From positions 1-64,000 of the forward strand of contig CAKUXP010000007.1 in assembly GCA_934700345.1 (NCBI GenBank): a DNA stretch of 64,000 bases, written 5' to 3'. Shown in pieces: positions 8,781 to 17,444 of this stretch (the stretch's first letter is position 1; the number at the start of each line of letters is the position of its first letter). The position numbers and the translations under genes are program-made. The notes beneath the pieces are model-generated. The model had not been told where the DNA came from. It ran no database searches and saw only the letters and a list, made by a program, of their open reading frames with translations. This DNA is from an uncultured Fibrobacter sp. (GTDB lineage Bacteria; Fibrobacterota; Fibrobacteria; Fibrobacterales; Fibrobacteraceae).

Positions 8781-10409
8781 CTAATTCTCTTCGAGCGGGT
8801 ACTTCAGGTAGAAGCTATGGTGGACGACTTTTGGCGAGGTCTTGGGAAAGTCCAGAATGGATTGGAGACCGCGGGATTCCTTGCGGGCGAGCGCGCTTTT
8901 CACGATGAGAATGCTGCTTTCGACCGCATTGCGGAATTCGAGAAGCGAAACCGATTTCGGATCCGCTTCTTTCATCGCCATTTCGACTTCGCGGTTGAAT
9001 TCCCGGAGCTTTTCGAGGCCGGCCTTGAGGCCTGCGACAGAACGGACGATTCCGCATTTGTCCCACATGAGCTTTTTCGCTTCGAGGGTTCGCTTTTTCC
9101 AGTGGCGGTCCTGGGTCATAGAGATTGTTTCGGAGGGAATGTCCGGTTTGCGAAAACTCTTTTTAAGGATGCCCGTCTTTTCCATGTTTTCAACGGCCCG
9201 GAGAGCAAAGACGACGCTTTCGAGAAGCGAGTTCGAAGCGAGCCGGTTTGCGCCGTGGACGCCTGTCGCCGCGACTTCTCCCGAAGCGTAAAAACCTTCG
9301 AGCTTTGTCCGAGACCACGTATCGACGAGAATTCCGCCGCACATGTAATGCGCTGCCGGGACGACCGGAATCCAGTCCTTGGTCATGTCGATTCCGACGG
9401 AAAGACATTTTGCGTAGATATGCGGGAAATGCGTCCGCGTATCTTTCGGATTATGGGCGGTGACATCTAGATACATGCAGGGTTCGCCGGTGCGTTCCAT
9501 TTCGCGGTGGATGGCTCTCGCGACGATGTCTCGCGGGGCAAGGGAACGGAGCGGGTGCACGCCGTTCATGAATTCTTCGCCCTTGGAATTTTTAAGGATT
9601 CCGCCAAAACCGCGGACCGCTTCCGATATGAGAAAGGATTTCTTGAGGTTCGGAGCGAAAAGGGATGTCGGGTGGAATTGCATAAACTCGACATCCTGGA
9701 TGGCCGCTCCGGCCCGGGCTGCGATGGCGATGCCGTCTCCGCAAGCATCGGGAGGGTCTATCGTGTGGAACCAGAGACGTCCCGCTCCGCCGGTTGCCAT
9801 CAGGGTGACCTTTGCGAAGATTGCTTCGGTTTTTCCTGTCTTCTGGTGGATGATTTTCGCGCCGAGTACGCGCTTTTTTGCCTTGTCTAGAACCAGGTCC
9901 TCGATCAAGGCGTTTTCTAGGAACGTGATGTTCGAAAACTCGTGGAGCTTCGCTATCAGCGCCCGCATGATTTCTTTTCCCGTCAGGTCTGCGGCGTGTA
10001 AAATTCGGCGGTGGCTGTGTCCGCCTTCGAGGTGAAGGTCAAAGGGGATTCCAGAATTGTTTGCCTCTGCCGGCGTGAAGCAAACGCCCCATTTCACCAA
10101 TTGATCGATGGTTTTCGGGCCGTTTTCGACTAGAATCTTGACCGCGTTTTTTTTGCAGAGGCCTGCGCCCGCTTCGCAAGTGTCGTCCTGGTGGAGTTTG
10201 AAGGAATCCCTTGGATCCGTTACGGAACAGATTCCGCCTTGCGCATAGTTCGATGAACCGTCCGGCTTCGCCCCCTTGGTGAGAATGAGAACGGTGTGCC
10301 CGTGTTCTGCAGCCTTGATGGCTGCGCTCAAACCGGAAATTCCGGCGCCGAGGATCAAAATGTCGTACACTGTGGCCTCTGGAGTTGATGTTTCGAAGGC
10401 GACACCCAT
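8781..10409 (-). CDS. nadB: L-aspartate oxidase
   Basis: A 542-residue FAD enzyme of NAD biosynthesis that oxidises aspartate to iminoaspartate. Visible are the FAD-binding GAGISGLSAA, the SSNYAQGGI segment, the active-site block HSHRRILHA, QFHPTSL, and the late GEVAATGVHGANRLASNSLLE which is typical of NadB. The ATG at 10409 lacks a clear Shine-Dalgarno; a GTG at 10368-10370 is preceded by AGAGG and is an alternative start just before the FAD-binding strand. nadA and nadC are not in the window. The gene is divergent from the PpiD-like gene. Confidence 0.93.
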   Translation of the reverse strand: MGVAFETSTPEATVYDILILGAGISGLSAAIKAAEHGHTVLILTKGAKPDGSSNYAQGGICSVTDPRDSFKLHQDDTCEAGAGLCKKNAVKILVENGPKTIDQLVKWGVCFTPAEANNSGIPFDLHLEGGHSHRRILHAADLTGKEIMRALIAKLHEFSNITFLENALIEDLVLDKAKKRVLGAKIIHQKTGKTEAIFAKVTLMATGGAGRLWFHTIDPPDACGDGIAIAARAGAAIQDVEFMQFHPTSLFAPNLKKSFLISEAVRGFGGILKNSKGEEFMNGVHPLRSLAPRDIVARAIHREMERTGEPCMYLDVTAHNPKDTRTHFPHIYAKCLSVGIDMTKDWIPVVPAAHYMCGGILVDTWSRTKLEGFYASGEVAATGVHGANRLASNSLLESVVFALRAVENMEKTGILKKSFRKPDIPSETISMTQDRHWKKRTLEAKKLMWDKCGIVRSVAGLKAGLEKLREFNREVEMAMKEADPKSVSLLEFRNAVESSILIVKSALARKESRGLQSILDFPKTSPKVVHHSFYLKYPLEEN

Positions 10410-10475
10410 AATAGAAAAAAAGCGAAATTACGGCTATACAAAAGTCCGCTTATCGGAAAAGAGTTCTTTTTTTAT

Positions 10476-10483
10476 TACATTTG
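10476..10483 (+). promoter_or_regulatory. TACATTTG promoter box before PpiD-like gene
   Basis: TACATTTG lies 24 nt before the ATG at 10508, leaving room for a short leader with GGAG. It matches the TAnnTTTG pattern seen repeatedly here. Confidence 0.5.
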
Positions 10484-10507
10484 GCAAAAATCAATGGAGT
10501 TTTCTCT

Positions 10508-12460
10508 ATGCTGACATGGATTAACGAAAACGCGAAATGGGTTATTGCCATTTTTGCCGTAGGTATAGCACTCGGACTCTTGGCGATGGATCGCACGCCG
10601 GAACAATCTCACCAGTATCCGATCGGCCGTGTGGATGGCCACGAGATTTCCTATGCGGAATACAACAACCGCGTGAACCGGATTACCGAAGCGAATTACC
10701 GCGGACAGAGCCTTTCGGATGAACAGCGCGCCCAGCTGCGCAGCGAGGTCTTCCGTACGTTTGTCCAGCAGAAACTTCTCAAGTCCCAATTCGAAGCGAA
10801 CGCACTCTATGCGTCTGTCGCCGAGATGAAGGCGGAACTGAAGAACAATCCGGACGCGGTCCGCCGGATGGTGAGCGAAGAGGCCCAGCAGCGCATCTAT
10901 GCGATTCAGGCGAGTTCCGCGAACGATCAGGAGGCGTCCAAGAATATCCAGGCCTATCTCCAGACGCTCCCGCAGTTCCTGCTCGATACGGCTTTTGACA
11001 AGGCAGCGTTTGATGCCTGGCTCGAAACGCCGTCCGCCTATGAATGGATCAATATGCAGAGCTATGAACAGGAACTCAAGTCAATGACGATTCCCCTGCA
11101 CCAGCTCCAGATTTTTGTGACGGCGAACGTCCACCCGACGAGCCTGGAATCCCAGTGGAATGTGAACAACCGCTTGACTTCCCAGAATGTCGAAGTCGCC
11201 TTTGTCTCGGCGGATGACTTCAAGGTCGATCCTTCTTCGGTGGATAGCCTCAAGGTGAATGCCTATTTCAACGCCCATCCGGACAGTTTCTTTGTCGAAC
11301 GGGACGAAGTCCGTTTGGCTTATGCCTGTCTGCCGCTCCTGCCGACGGCCAAGGATGAAGAGGAAATCCGCAAGTATGCGATGACCGTCTATTACCAGCT
11401 GAAGGATTCTTCCTCGGTGTCAAGCTTTGAAGATATGGCAAAGGTTTCGAGCGAGGATGTCGCGTCGGCGGCAAACGGTGGAATTCTTGGCGATTACACG
11501 GCTCGCGGGACATGGGTCAAGGAATTCGAGGATGTCGCCTTTGCGCTGGATTCCGGCGAAATTTCGGAACCGGTCCGTACGCGTTACGGTTACCACATCA
11601 TCCAGAGTCTCGGAAAGATGAAGGATTCCACGGGTGCAGAAAAGGTAAAGGCCGCGCATATTCTCTTCTCGGTCACCGCTTCCCCGGAAACGGTCGATAG
11701 CCTTGAAAAGATTCTTCTCGGAATCAAGACTGCGGTGGAAGAAGACGATTCCTCTTTCGCAGAGGCTGCCGCAGCCCGTAACGTTCCTTCGCGTGAAACG
11801 GCATGGATCGGCCATAGCGATGAAATCCCGGAACTCGGATTTGTCGGCGGTCTTTCCGCTTACGCCTTTGTGAACAAGGAACGCCCGGACCTTGCGGAAG
11901 GAAAGGTTTCCGGTGCGCTGAAGAACGGGAAATTTGTCCTGGTCGCGACACGAATCGATAGTCTCGCCGCGGGCAAGCGCAGCGTGGCGCTTTATTACGA
12001 GCGAATCAAGAACGGTCTGCTGCTCCAGGAATCCAAGGACGCTGCGCTCCATTATCTGAACTCGGTGGAGGACAAGGTAAAGGCTATCCAGCTAGCCGTG
12101 GATTCGAGCGGTGCTTCGGCTGCCGATTCAAGCATCGAAAAGGTGACTGTCGAAAAGGCGACAGCCTCGTTTGACGGTTTTGTTCCGGGAATCGGGTATT
12201 CCAATCCGGCGCTTTTCCGCATGTTCTCGAAGCAGAAAGTCGGCGAATGGGGTGAACCGTTTGTAACAAATGAAGGCGCCGCGATGGTCAAGATTTTAAG
12301 CAGGACCTTGCCGGATACATCGGCTGCGAAGACGGCGCTTACCGATGACTTGGCGAATACGTGGCGCTTTGGCTATGCGATGCTTTTCAACGATTTCGTT
12401 TCGAATCTTGAAAAATCCGCAAACGTCGAAAGTAACCTGGATCTTTACTACCGCGAATAG
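10508..12460 (+). CDS. PpiD/SurA-like periplasmic peptidyl-prolyl isomerase
   Basis: A 650-residue chaperone. One N-terminal transmembrane helix (WVIAIFAVGIALGLLAM) anchors it, followed by a SurA_N-like region (YPIGRVDGHEISYAEYNNRV) and a rotamase domain whose hallmark GGILGDYT and then GEISEPVRTRYGYHII lie at about residues 325-370. A second degenerate rotamase-like segment follows (KAAHILFSV). This architecture is that of PpiD, which helps fold outer-membrane and secreted proteins. The ATG used has GGAG 8 nt upstream; a TTG 27 nt further up is less likely. A strong terminator follows. Confidence 0.88.
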   Translation: MLTWINENAKWVIAIFAVGIALGLLAMDRTPEQSHQYPIGRVDGHEISYAEYNNRVNRITEANYRGQSLSDEQRAQLRSEVFRTFVQQKLLKSQFEANALYASVAEMKAELKNNPDAVRRMVSEEAQQRIYAIQASSANDQEASKNIQAYLQTLPQFLLDTAFDKAAFDAWLETPSAYEWINMQSYEQELKSMTIPLHQLQIFVTANVHPTSLESQWNVNNRLTSQNVEVAFVSADDFKVDPSSVDSLKVNAYFNAHPDSFFVERDEVRLAYACLPLLPTAKDEEEIRKYAMTVYYQLKDSSSVSSFEDMAKVSSEDVASAANGGILGDYTARGTWVKEFEDVAFALDSGEISEPVRTRYGYHIIQSLGKMKDSTGAEKVKAAHILFSVTASPETVDSLEKILLGIKTAVEEDDSSFAEAAAARNVPSRETAWIGHSDEIPELGFVGGLSAYAFVNKERPDLAEGKVSGALKNGKFVLVATRIDSLAAGKRSVALYYERIKNGLLLQESKDAALHYLNSVEDKVKAIQLAVDSSGASAADSSIEKVTVEKATASFDGFVPGIGYSNPALFRMFSKQKVGEWGEPFVTNEGAAMVKILSRTLPDTSAAKTALTDDLANTWRFGYAMLFNDFVSNLEKSANVESNLDLYYRE

Positions 12461-12480
12461 CCGGCACAAAAAATGGCGAA

Positions 12481-12510
12481 AAACTCTCCCGGAAAAGGAG
12501 AGTTTTTTGT
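12481..12510 (+). terminator. Rho-independent terminator after the PpiD-like gene
   Basis: AAACTCTCC and GGAGAGTTT form a 9-bp stem with a short A-rich loop, followed by a T tract. It separates the PpiD-like gene from the helicase gene. Confidence 0.88.
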
Positions 12511-12561
12511 TTTCTTTCCAAGCTAAATTTTGTTCGGTGGTCAATGGTGACGATAAATTTT

Positions 12562-12569
12562 TACATTGC
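12562..12569 (+). promoter_or_regulatory. TACATTGC promoter box, likely leaderless helicase mRNA
   Basis: TACATTGC lies 5 nt before the helicase ATG and there is no Shine-Dalgarno. Position and sequence fit the window-wide TAnnTTTG pattern. Confidence 0.45.
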
Positions 12570-12574
12570 AGCTG

Positions 12575-15145
12575 ATGCCTAAGACACTCCAAGAATACTT
12601 GCCGCCAAAGGGCGATGCCGTTTCGTCCGAAGAATTGCTCGAACGATTTCTCGCCTGGGCCGATGAACGAAAAATTAATTTGTATGAAGCCCAGGAAAAT
12701 GCGATTCTTGAACTTTTCGACGGCAAAAACGTCATCCTGAATACGCCGACGGGAAGCGGAAAGTCATTGGTTGCCATTGCGCTTCATTTCATGAGCTTGT
12801 CGCTTGGACATCGTTCCGCCTATACGTGCCCCATCAAGGCTTTGGTCAACGAAAAGTGGCTTTCGCTCTGCAGGGAATTCGGACCGGAAAACGTGGGGCT
12901 TTCGACCGGGGACGCTACGGTGAATGCGGACGCTCCGATTCTTTGTTGCACCGCGGAAATTCTGGAAAACCGCGCGCTTTCGGAAGGCGAAACGCTGGAC
13001 TTGCAAGATGTCGTGATGGACGAGTTTCACTATTATTCCGACCGGGAACGCGGTGTCGCGTGGCAGGTTCCGCTCCTGACGCTTCCGCAGACGCGATTCC
13101 TTTTGATGTCCGCGACGATCGGAAAGACGGCATTTTTCGAACAGGCTCTTTCGAAATTGAACGGGAAGCCTTGCGTGACCGTGACGGGAACGGTTCGCCC
13201 TGTCCCTCTGGAATTTTCCTATTCGATGAACGAGATTTCGACGACTGTCCAGGGGCTTGTGAACAGCGGGAAGTCTCCGGTCTATGTCGTCCATTTTACG
13301 CAGAGTTCCGCAGCGGAAAACGCCCAGAACTTTACAAGCCTTAGTTTGTGTACAAAAGAAGAAAAGGCTGCGATTGCGAAGGAAATTTCGACGTTCCGTT
13401 TCTCGAGTCCGTATGGGCCGGAGTTCAAGCGTTTTCTCAAGCAGGGAATCGGGCTTCACCATGCGGGGCTTCTGCCGAAGTATCGCATTCTGGTGGAAAA
13501 GCTTTCCCAAAAAGGACTTCTCAAGGTGATTTGCGGGACGGATACGTTAGGCGTCGGCGTGAACGTTCCGATTCGGACGGTTCTCTTTACGCAGCTCTGT
13601 AAGTATTCGGGCGACAAGACGGCGATTCTCGCTTCGAGAGATTTTCACCAGATCGCGGGACGCGCGGGCAGGAAGGGCTTTGACGATGTCGGGTATGTCG
13701 TCGCGGAAGCTCCCGCCCATGTCATTGAAAACGCCAAGCTTTCGGCGAAGGCTTCGCAAAGCGGGAAAAAGTTCGTGAAGCGGAAACCTCCGGAGCACGG
13801 CTTCGTGATGTGGGACGAAGGAACGTATCGGCGGCTGATCGATTCGCCTCCCGAGCCTCTCGTTTCCCGGTTTGATGTTTCGCATGGAATGCTCATCAAC
13901 GTTCTCTCCCGCAAGACGGACGGATGCGATGCGATGAGACGATTGATCCGGGACTCTCATGAAAGCGCCAAGCGGAAAAAGGAGCTGATGCATCGCGCGT
14001 TCTTGCTGTTCCGTTCGCTGGTCGAAAAGAATATCGTGGAATTCATTCGAAGTCCGCGGCCCGGGATGGCGCACGTGCGCGTCAATCTGGATTTGCAGAA
14101 CGATTTTGCAATGAACGAGCCGCTTTCGCTTTATCTGCTCGATACGCTTCCGAAGCTCGACCGGGAAAGTCCCGACTTCGCGCTGGATGTCATTTCGCTC
14201 GTCGAATCGATTGTGGAAAATCCCGAACCGATTCTGCGGATACAGCTCCGTCGGGCGCGGGATGCTCGCTATGCGGAACTCAAGGCGGAACACGCCGAAT
14301 ACAATAAAATCCAGGAAGAACTCGACAAGGTCGAATACCCGAAACCTCTCCGCGAATTTATCTATTCGACGTTCAATGAATTTTCCGACGAACATCCATG
14401 GGTTGGAAATTTGAATGTCGAGCCGAAGTCTATCGTCCGCGAAATGCTCGAAAGTTTCGATACGTTCAGCGGCTATGTCAAGAAATACGGGCTGCTTCGC
14501 ATGGAAGCGGTTCTTTTGCGCCACATCAACTATGTGTACAAGGTTCTTTCCCAGACGGTTCCTGACAGTTTTAAGACCGATGAAGTCCGTGAAATGGAAG
14601 ACTATCTGGGCGAAATGATTCGCCGGACGGATTCGAGCCTCCTCGAAGAATGGGAACGCTTGAAAAATCCGGAGTTCGAAGTGAAGGAAGCCGCAGCGGA
14701 AAAGGCTTTCCATGCCGGCGAGGCGGCAAATGACATCACGCTCGACAGGAAAAAGTTTTTGGCCCTTTCGCGGTCCCGCATCTTCTCGTTTTTGTCGCTC
14801 GTCCGAAACGGGCGCTTTGGCGAAGCGCTGGACCTGCTTGCCGAAGACCTGGAAGAAGGCGCACCGCTTGTCGATGTGGAAGGCGTTCCCTGGACGGAAA
14901 AAAGGCTTTTTGAAATCTTTGCGGATTACACGGCGGAACATGGAAAGTTCCGGCTCGATGCCGAAGCGCGGTCCTTGTCGCATACCGTTTCGGTCTGGAC
15001 GAAGGAAACGTTGAAAATCCAGCAGGTTCTCGTTGACGATTCCGAGTACAACGATTTCGCCGCCGAATTTGATATTTCCCTTTCCGATTCCCGCGTGGCG
15101 GGCGCTCCGCTGATTTCCCTTGCAGGTATCGGTCCGATTGGATAA
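12575..15145 (+). CDS. Ski2-like DExH-box helicase (DUF3516 type)
   Basis: An 856-residue superfamily 2 helicase. Walker A is TPTGSGKS (near residue 60), the DExH motif reads DEFHYY, motif III is MSATIG, and motif VI reads HQIAGRAGRKG. Between them sits CGTDTLGVGVNVPIRTV, as in Ski2/Mtr4-type RNA helicases. The long C-terminal part, with an arch-like helical region rich in Glu and Arg, corresponds to DUF3516. Family members act on RNA or DNA; the bacterial substrate is not established. The ATG has no Shine-Dalgarno and sits 5 nt after a TACATTGC box. Confidence 0.87.
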   Translation: MPKTLQEYLPPKGDAVSSEELLERFLAWADERKINLYEAQENAILELFDGKNVILNTPTGSGKSLVAIALHFMSLSLGHRSAYTCPIKALVNEKWLSLCREFGPENVGLSTGDATVNADAPILCCTAEILENRALSEGETLDLQDVVMDEFHYYSDRERGVAWQVPLLTLPQTRFLLMSATIGKTAFFEQALSKLNGKPCVTVTGTVRPVPLEFSYSMNEISTTVQGLVNSGKSPVYVVHFTQSSAAENAQNFTSLSLCTKEEKAAIAKEISTFRFSSPYGPEFKRFLKQGIGLHHAGLLPKYRILVEKLSQKGLLKVICGTDTLGVGVNVPIRTVLFTQLCKYSGDKTAILASRDFHQIAGRAGRKGFDDVGYVVAEAPAHVIENAKLSAKASQSGKKFVKRKPPEHGFVMWDEGTYRRLIDSPPEPLVSRFDVSHGMLINVLSRKTDGCDAMRRLIRDSHESAKRKKELMHRAFLLFRSLVEKNIVEFIRSPRPGMAHVRVNLDLQNDFAMNEPLSLYLLDTLPKLDRESPDFALDVISLVESIVENPEPILRIQLRRARDARYAELKAEHAEYNKIQEELDKVEYPKPLREFIYSTFNEFSDEHPWVGNLNVEPKSIVREMLESFDTFSGYVKKYGLLRMEAVLLRHINYVYKVLSQTVPDSFKTDEVREMEDYLGEMIRRTDSSLLEEWERLKNPEFEVKEAAAEKAFHAGEAANDITLDRKKFLALSRSRIFSFLSLVRNGRFGEALDLLAEDLEEGAPLVDVEGVPWTEKRLFEIFADYTAEHGKFRLDAEARSLSHTVSVWTKETLKIQQVLVDDSEYNDFAAEFDISLSDSRVAGAPLISLAGIGPIG

Positions 15146-15388
15146 AGCTTCGGTTAATTACTTCACAAGGATTGACTTTCCTCCGATTTCCAGGATGGCG
15201 GGGAGCGTCGGAAGCGAATCGCATCCGATGCCTCCACGAGCGAACAACACCGTAAAGTCCTACTCTGGGTTTTCCCATGGACAAATCAATGTCGTTGCAG
15301 GCGAGTTCTTCTTTCATCGCTGCAATTTTTTGAGTAATTTCCTAAAAAACGCCCATAGCAGATGACGGTGCCGTTCATGGGCAACATC
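15146..15388 (-). pseudogene. Possible decayed short gene between helicase and LTA synthase-like gene
   Basis: This 243-bp gap between two convergent genes has no intact gene. On the minus strand two coding-like pieces appear in different frames: one encodes AAMKEELACNDIDLSMGKPR and the next, shifted by one base, encodes FARGGIGCDSLPTLPAILE followed by IGGKSILVK and a stop. Joined by a single frameshift they would make a plausible 60-70-residue C-terminal fragment. I do not recognise the family, and this could be chance. Confidence 0.25.
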
Positions 15389-17392
15389 TCACATCCCCCT
15401 CTCCAGCGAGTAGTCCGAAATTTTAATCAAAGAATCCAGGATGCCTGCCAGATGTTTTTCCGTTTCCGGATTTTTCTCCGAAAGATCTTCATTTTGGTGC
15501 GTATCCTTTTCCTTGAACAGCCAGCGTTTTTCGTTCGCTTGGATCGGGTAGGGGGAAACGAGACGGTAACCTTCTAGCCCGACGGCTGCTGTGTGGAAGT
15601 ACGCTCCGAGCGAAAGCCCCGTTCCCGTTCCCCGCAGCAGATTGTGTCCCATGAAAATGTTGGGCACGGCGATTCCCGCAAGTTCGAGAATGGTCGGGGC
15701 GATGTCGATTTGGGCGGTCGTAACCGTATCGCGCATCTGTCCGATATCCTTGCCGGCGATGAGGAACGGAATCCATGTCGCATTGGAAAATCCGCCGCCT
15801 GTCATCGTGGAAACGCCGTTTTCGCCGAGCGGAAATCCGTGGTCGGCAAGAATGAGCAAGTAGGTGTTTTCAAACCATTCCTCGTTTTCGATTGCGCGGA
15901 TGAACCGGGCGAGCTGCCGGTCGGCGTATCGCATCGTGAACTTGATTCTTTCCGTGAGGGGCTTTTGCTTTTCTTCTTCTGGCATTCCCGCGGCGAAGTT
16001 GAACGGGTAATGGTTGGAACGCGTCGCAAGTGTCGCTAGGAATGGAGACCCTTGCCTTGAAAGCGTGTCGCGGACATAGGAAATCGCATGGTCGAAGAAA
16101 GTCGAATCATCTTCGCGGCTTCGGTCGTAATGCTCGGCGTGATACCATTTCGCCATCCAGACACCGAGATTGTCCCAGGCCGGGTCGGCGGCGGAAAAGT
16201 AGTGGGCAACGTATCCCGAATCCTTAAGGACCGAAGCAAAGCTCGGAAGCCGTACGTGGGCGAGGTCGGTCGCTTCGGCAAGGTGCGAATGGTGGGGAAT
16301 GCCCGTGTGCGTCGAAAGAATGCCGCCTGTTGTGGGGATCCCGCTTGCATACATGCGTTCAAAGGCTCGTGCATGGGCCGCGAGAGAATCCAGGAACGGT
16401 GTCGGAGACGGTTCTCCGGGATTCAGGTAGCCGACGTTCAGCCCGCGGTGGGATTCGAGGAAGACAACGATAAAGTTGGGCTTTTTCTTGCGCCTTGCGG
16501 CAAGGCTTTCGCTTTCGAGAAGTTTCTTTTTGGGAATGCGGTATAGCGGCATCCTGGAAACGGAATCCGTCGGAAATTCCCATAGGGAATCGCCTTCGAC
16601 TTCTTGCCATAGATCCTGGTAGAATTCTCCATATCGACCGATTTCGGAGATGCCTGGATTCCCACGGTTTTCGTTTTCGAAAAGTTCTTCGTAGACTAGC
16701 GAAACAACGGGTTTGAGCTTTGTCATCCGGGCATGTCCCGTCCAGATAACATGGATGAAAAGGAAGGCGAGAACATAAAAGGCGACCATGGAAACAAGAG
16801 CCTTTCGTGTGCCGAAACGTTTTTCCTTTCGAAATGTCCAGCGCAAGAACAGGCGATAGAACGCGTATGTAGCGGGCAGGATCAAGGCGAGGACAAAGAA
16901 CTGCAGAAAGGGGACCGATCCGTCGTTTGCCACGTAATCCCAGAACATCTTGAGCGAAGACGTGTCCTTGTACGTGTTGACGATGCCAAAGGAAAGATGG
17001 CTTCCGAGAAAACGCTGGACTTCGTCGTCGAGAAGCGTGAACAGGAGAACGACGGAATGGAAGACCGCATAGAGCGCGAGCCACAGCGATTCGAACGGGA
17101 ACTTTTTCGAAAGTCGGGCATTGGCGAATTTCGCACGGATGATTTTCGAAAGGAAGAGGACGAGTAAAAAAACGGCGAGCGAATTGCCTATCCACAGAAA
17201 ATCGATGCATATCGCGTGGAAGATATACCAGTCCGGCTTGCTGACAAAGGGAAAACCGTAGGGATTTTCGCGGAAAAGGAGCAGGACGCGCAGCAGAATG
17301 TGCGAAATCCAGAAGGCGAGCGAAACGAGAATCCACTTGGGGAGGTGTAACATCTTTTGTGAATCGGAAATCGGAAGTGTGAATTTTTGCAT
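15389..17392 (-). CDS. LTA synthase-like (LtaS/OpgB) sulfatase-fold membrane phosphotransferase
   Basis: A protein of about 667 residues with some five N-terminal transmembrane helices and a large extracytoplasmic sulfatase-fold domain. Visible are FIVVFLESHRG (metal-binding Glu), ASGIPTTGGILSTHTG (Thr nucleophile region), RSNHYPF and LILADHGFPLGE (metal-binding Asp-His). Such enzymes move phosphoglycerol or phosphoethanolamine groups onto glycolipids or glycans. In a diderm it is likely to decorate periplasmic or surface glycan. The ATG at 17390-17392 follows TAAATTTC by 5 nt; an ATG at 17410 is an alternative. It is divergent from the flippase and near a cytidylyltransferase and LicD, suggesting a shared phosphodiester-modification role. 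Confidence 0.85.
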   Translation of the reverse strand: MQKFTLPISDSQKMLHLPKWILVSLAFWISHILLRVLLLFRENPYGFPFVSKPDWYIFHAICIDFLWIGNSLAVFLLVLFLSKIIRAKFANARLSKKFPFESLWLALYAVFHSVVLLFTLLDDEVQRFLGSHLSFGIVNTYKDTSSLKMFWDYVANDGSVPFLQFFVLALILPATYAFYRLFLRWTFRKEKRFGTRKALVSMVAFYVLAFLFIHVIWTGHARMTKLKPVVSLVYEELFENENRGNPGISEIGRYGEFYQDLWQEVEGDSLWEFPTDSVSRMPLYRIPKKKLLESESLAARRKKKPNFIVVFLESHRGLNVGYLNPGEPSPTPFLDSLAAHARAFERMYASGIPTTGGILSTHTGIPHHSHLAEATDLAHVRLPSFASVLKDSGYVAHYFSAADPAWDNLGVWMAKWYHAEHYDRSREDDSTFFDHAISYVRDTLSRQGSPFLATLATRSNHYPFNFAAGMPEEEKQKPLTERIKFTMRYADRQLARFIRAIENEEWFENTYLLILADHGFPLGENGVSTMTGGGFSNATWIPFLIAGKDIGQMRDTVTTAQIDIAPTILELAGIAVPNIFMGHNLLRGTGTGLSLGAYFHTAAVGLEGYRLVSPYPIQANEKRWLFKEKDTHQNEDLSEKNPETEKHLAGILDSLIKISDYSLERGM

Positions 17393-17397
17393 CGACT

Positions 17398-17405
17398 GAA
17401 ATTTA
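17398..17405 (-). promoter_or_regulatory. TAAATTTC promoter box before LTA synthase-like gene
   Basis: On the minus strand TAAATTTC lies exactly 5 nt before the ATG at 17392, without a Shine-Dalgarno. This favours that start over the ATG at 17410, although a second box (TATTTTCG, 17416-17423) precedes the latter by 5 nt. Confidence 0.45.
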
Positions 17406-17429
17406 AACATTTTGGCGAAAATAAAATTC

Positions 17430-17437
17430 TATCTTGT
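17430..17437 (+). promoter_or_regulatory. TATCTTGT promoter-like box before flippase gene
   Basis: TATCTTGT lies 7 nt before the flippase ATG, with no Shine-Dalgarno. It is a weaker match to the TAnnTTTG pattern. Confidence 0.35.
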
Positions 17438-17444
17438 GCCAACG

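Noticed and set aside
13547..14983. A 478-codon open frame on the minus strand
   Set aside because: It lies wholly inside the helicase gene; its Arg/Phe-rich composition is that of an antisense shadow.
16359..17336. A 325-codon minus-strand frame inside the LTA synthase-like gene
   Set aside because: Same strand, different frame, Arg/Pro-rich and without any motif; the overlapping enzyme is well supported.
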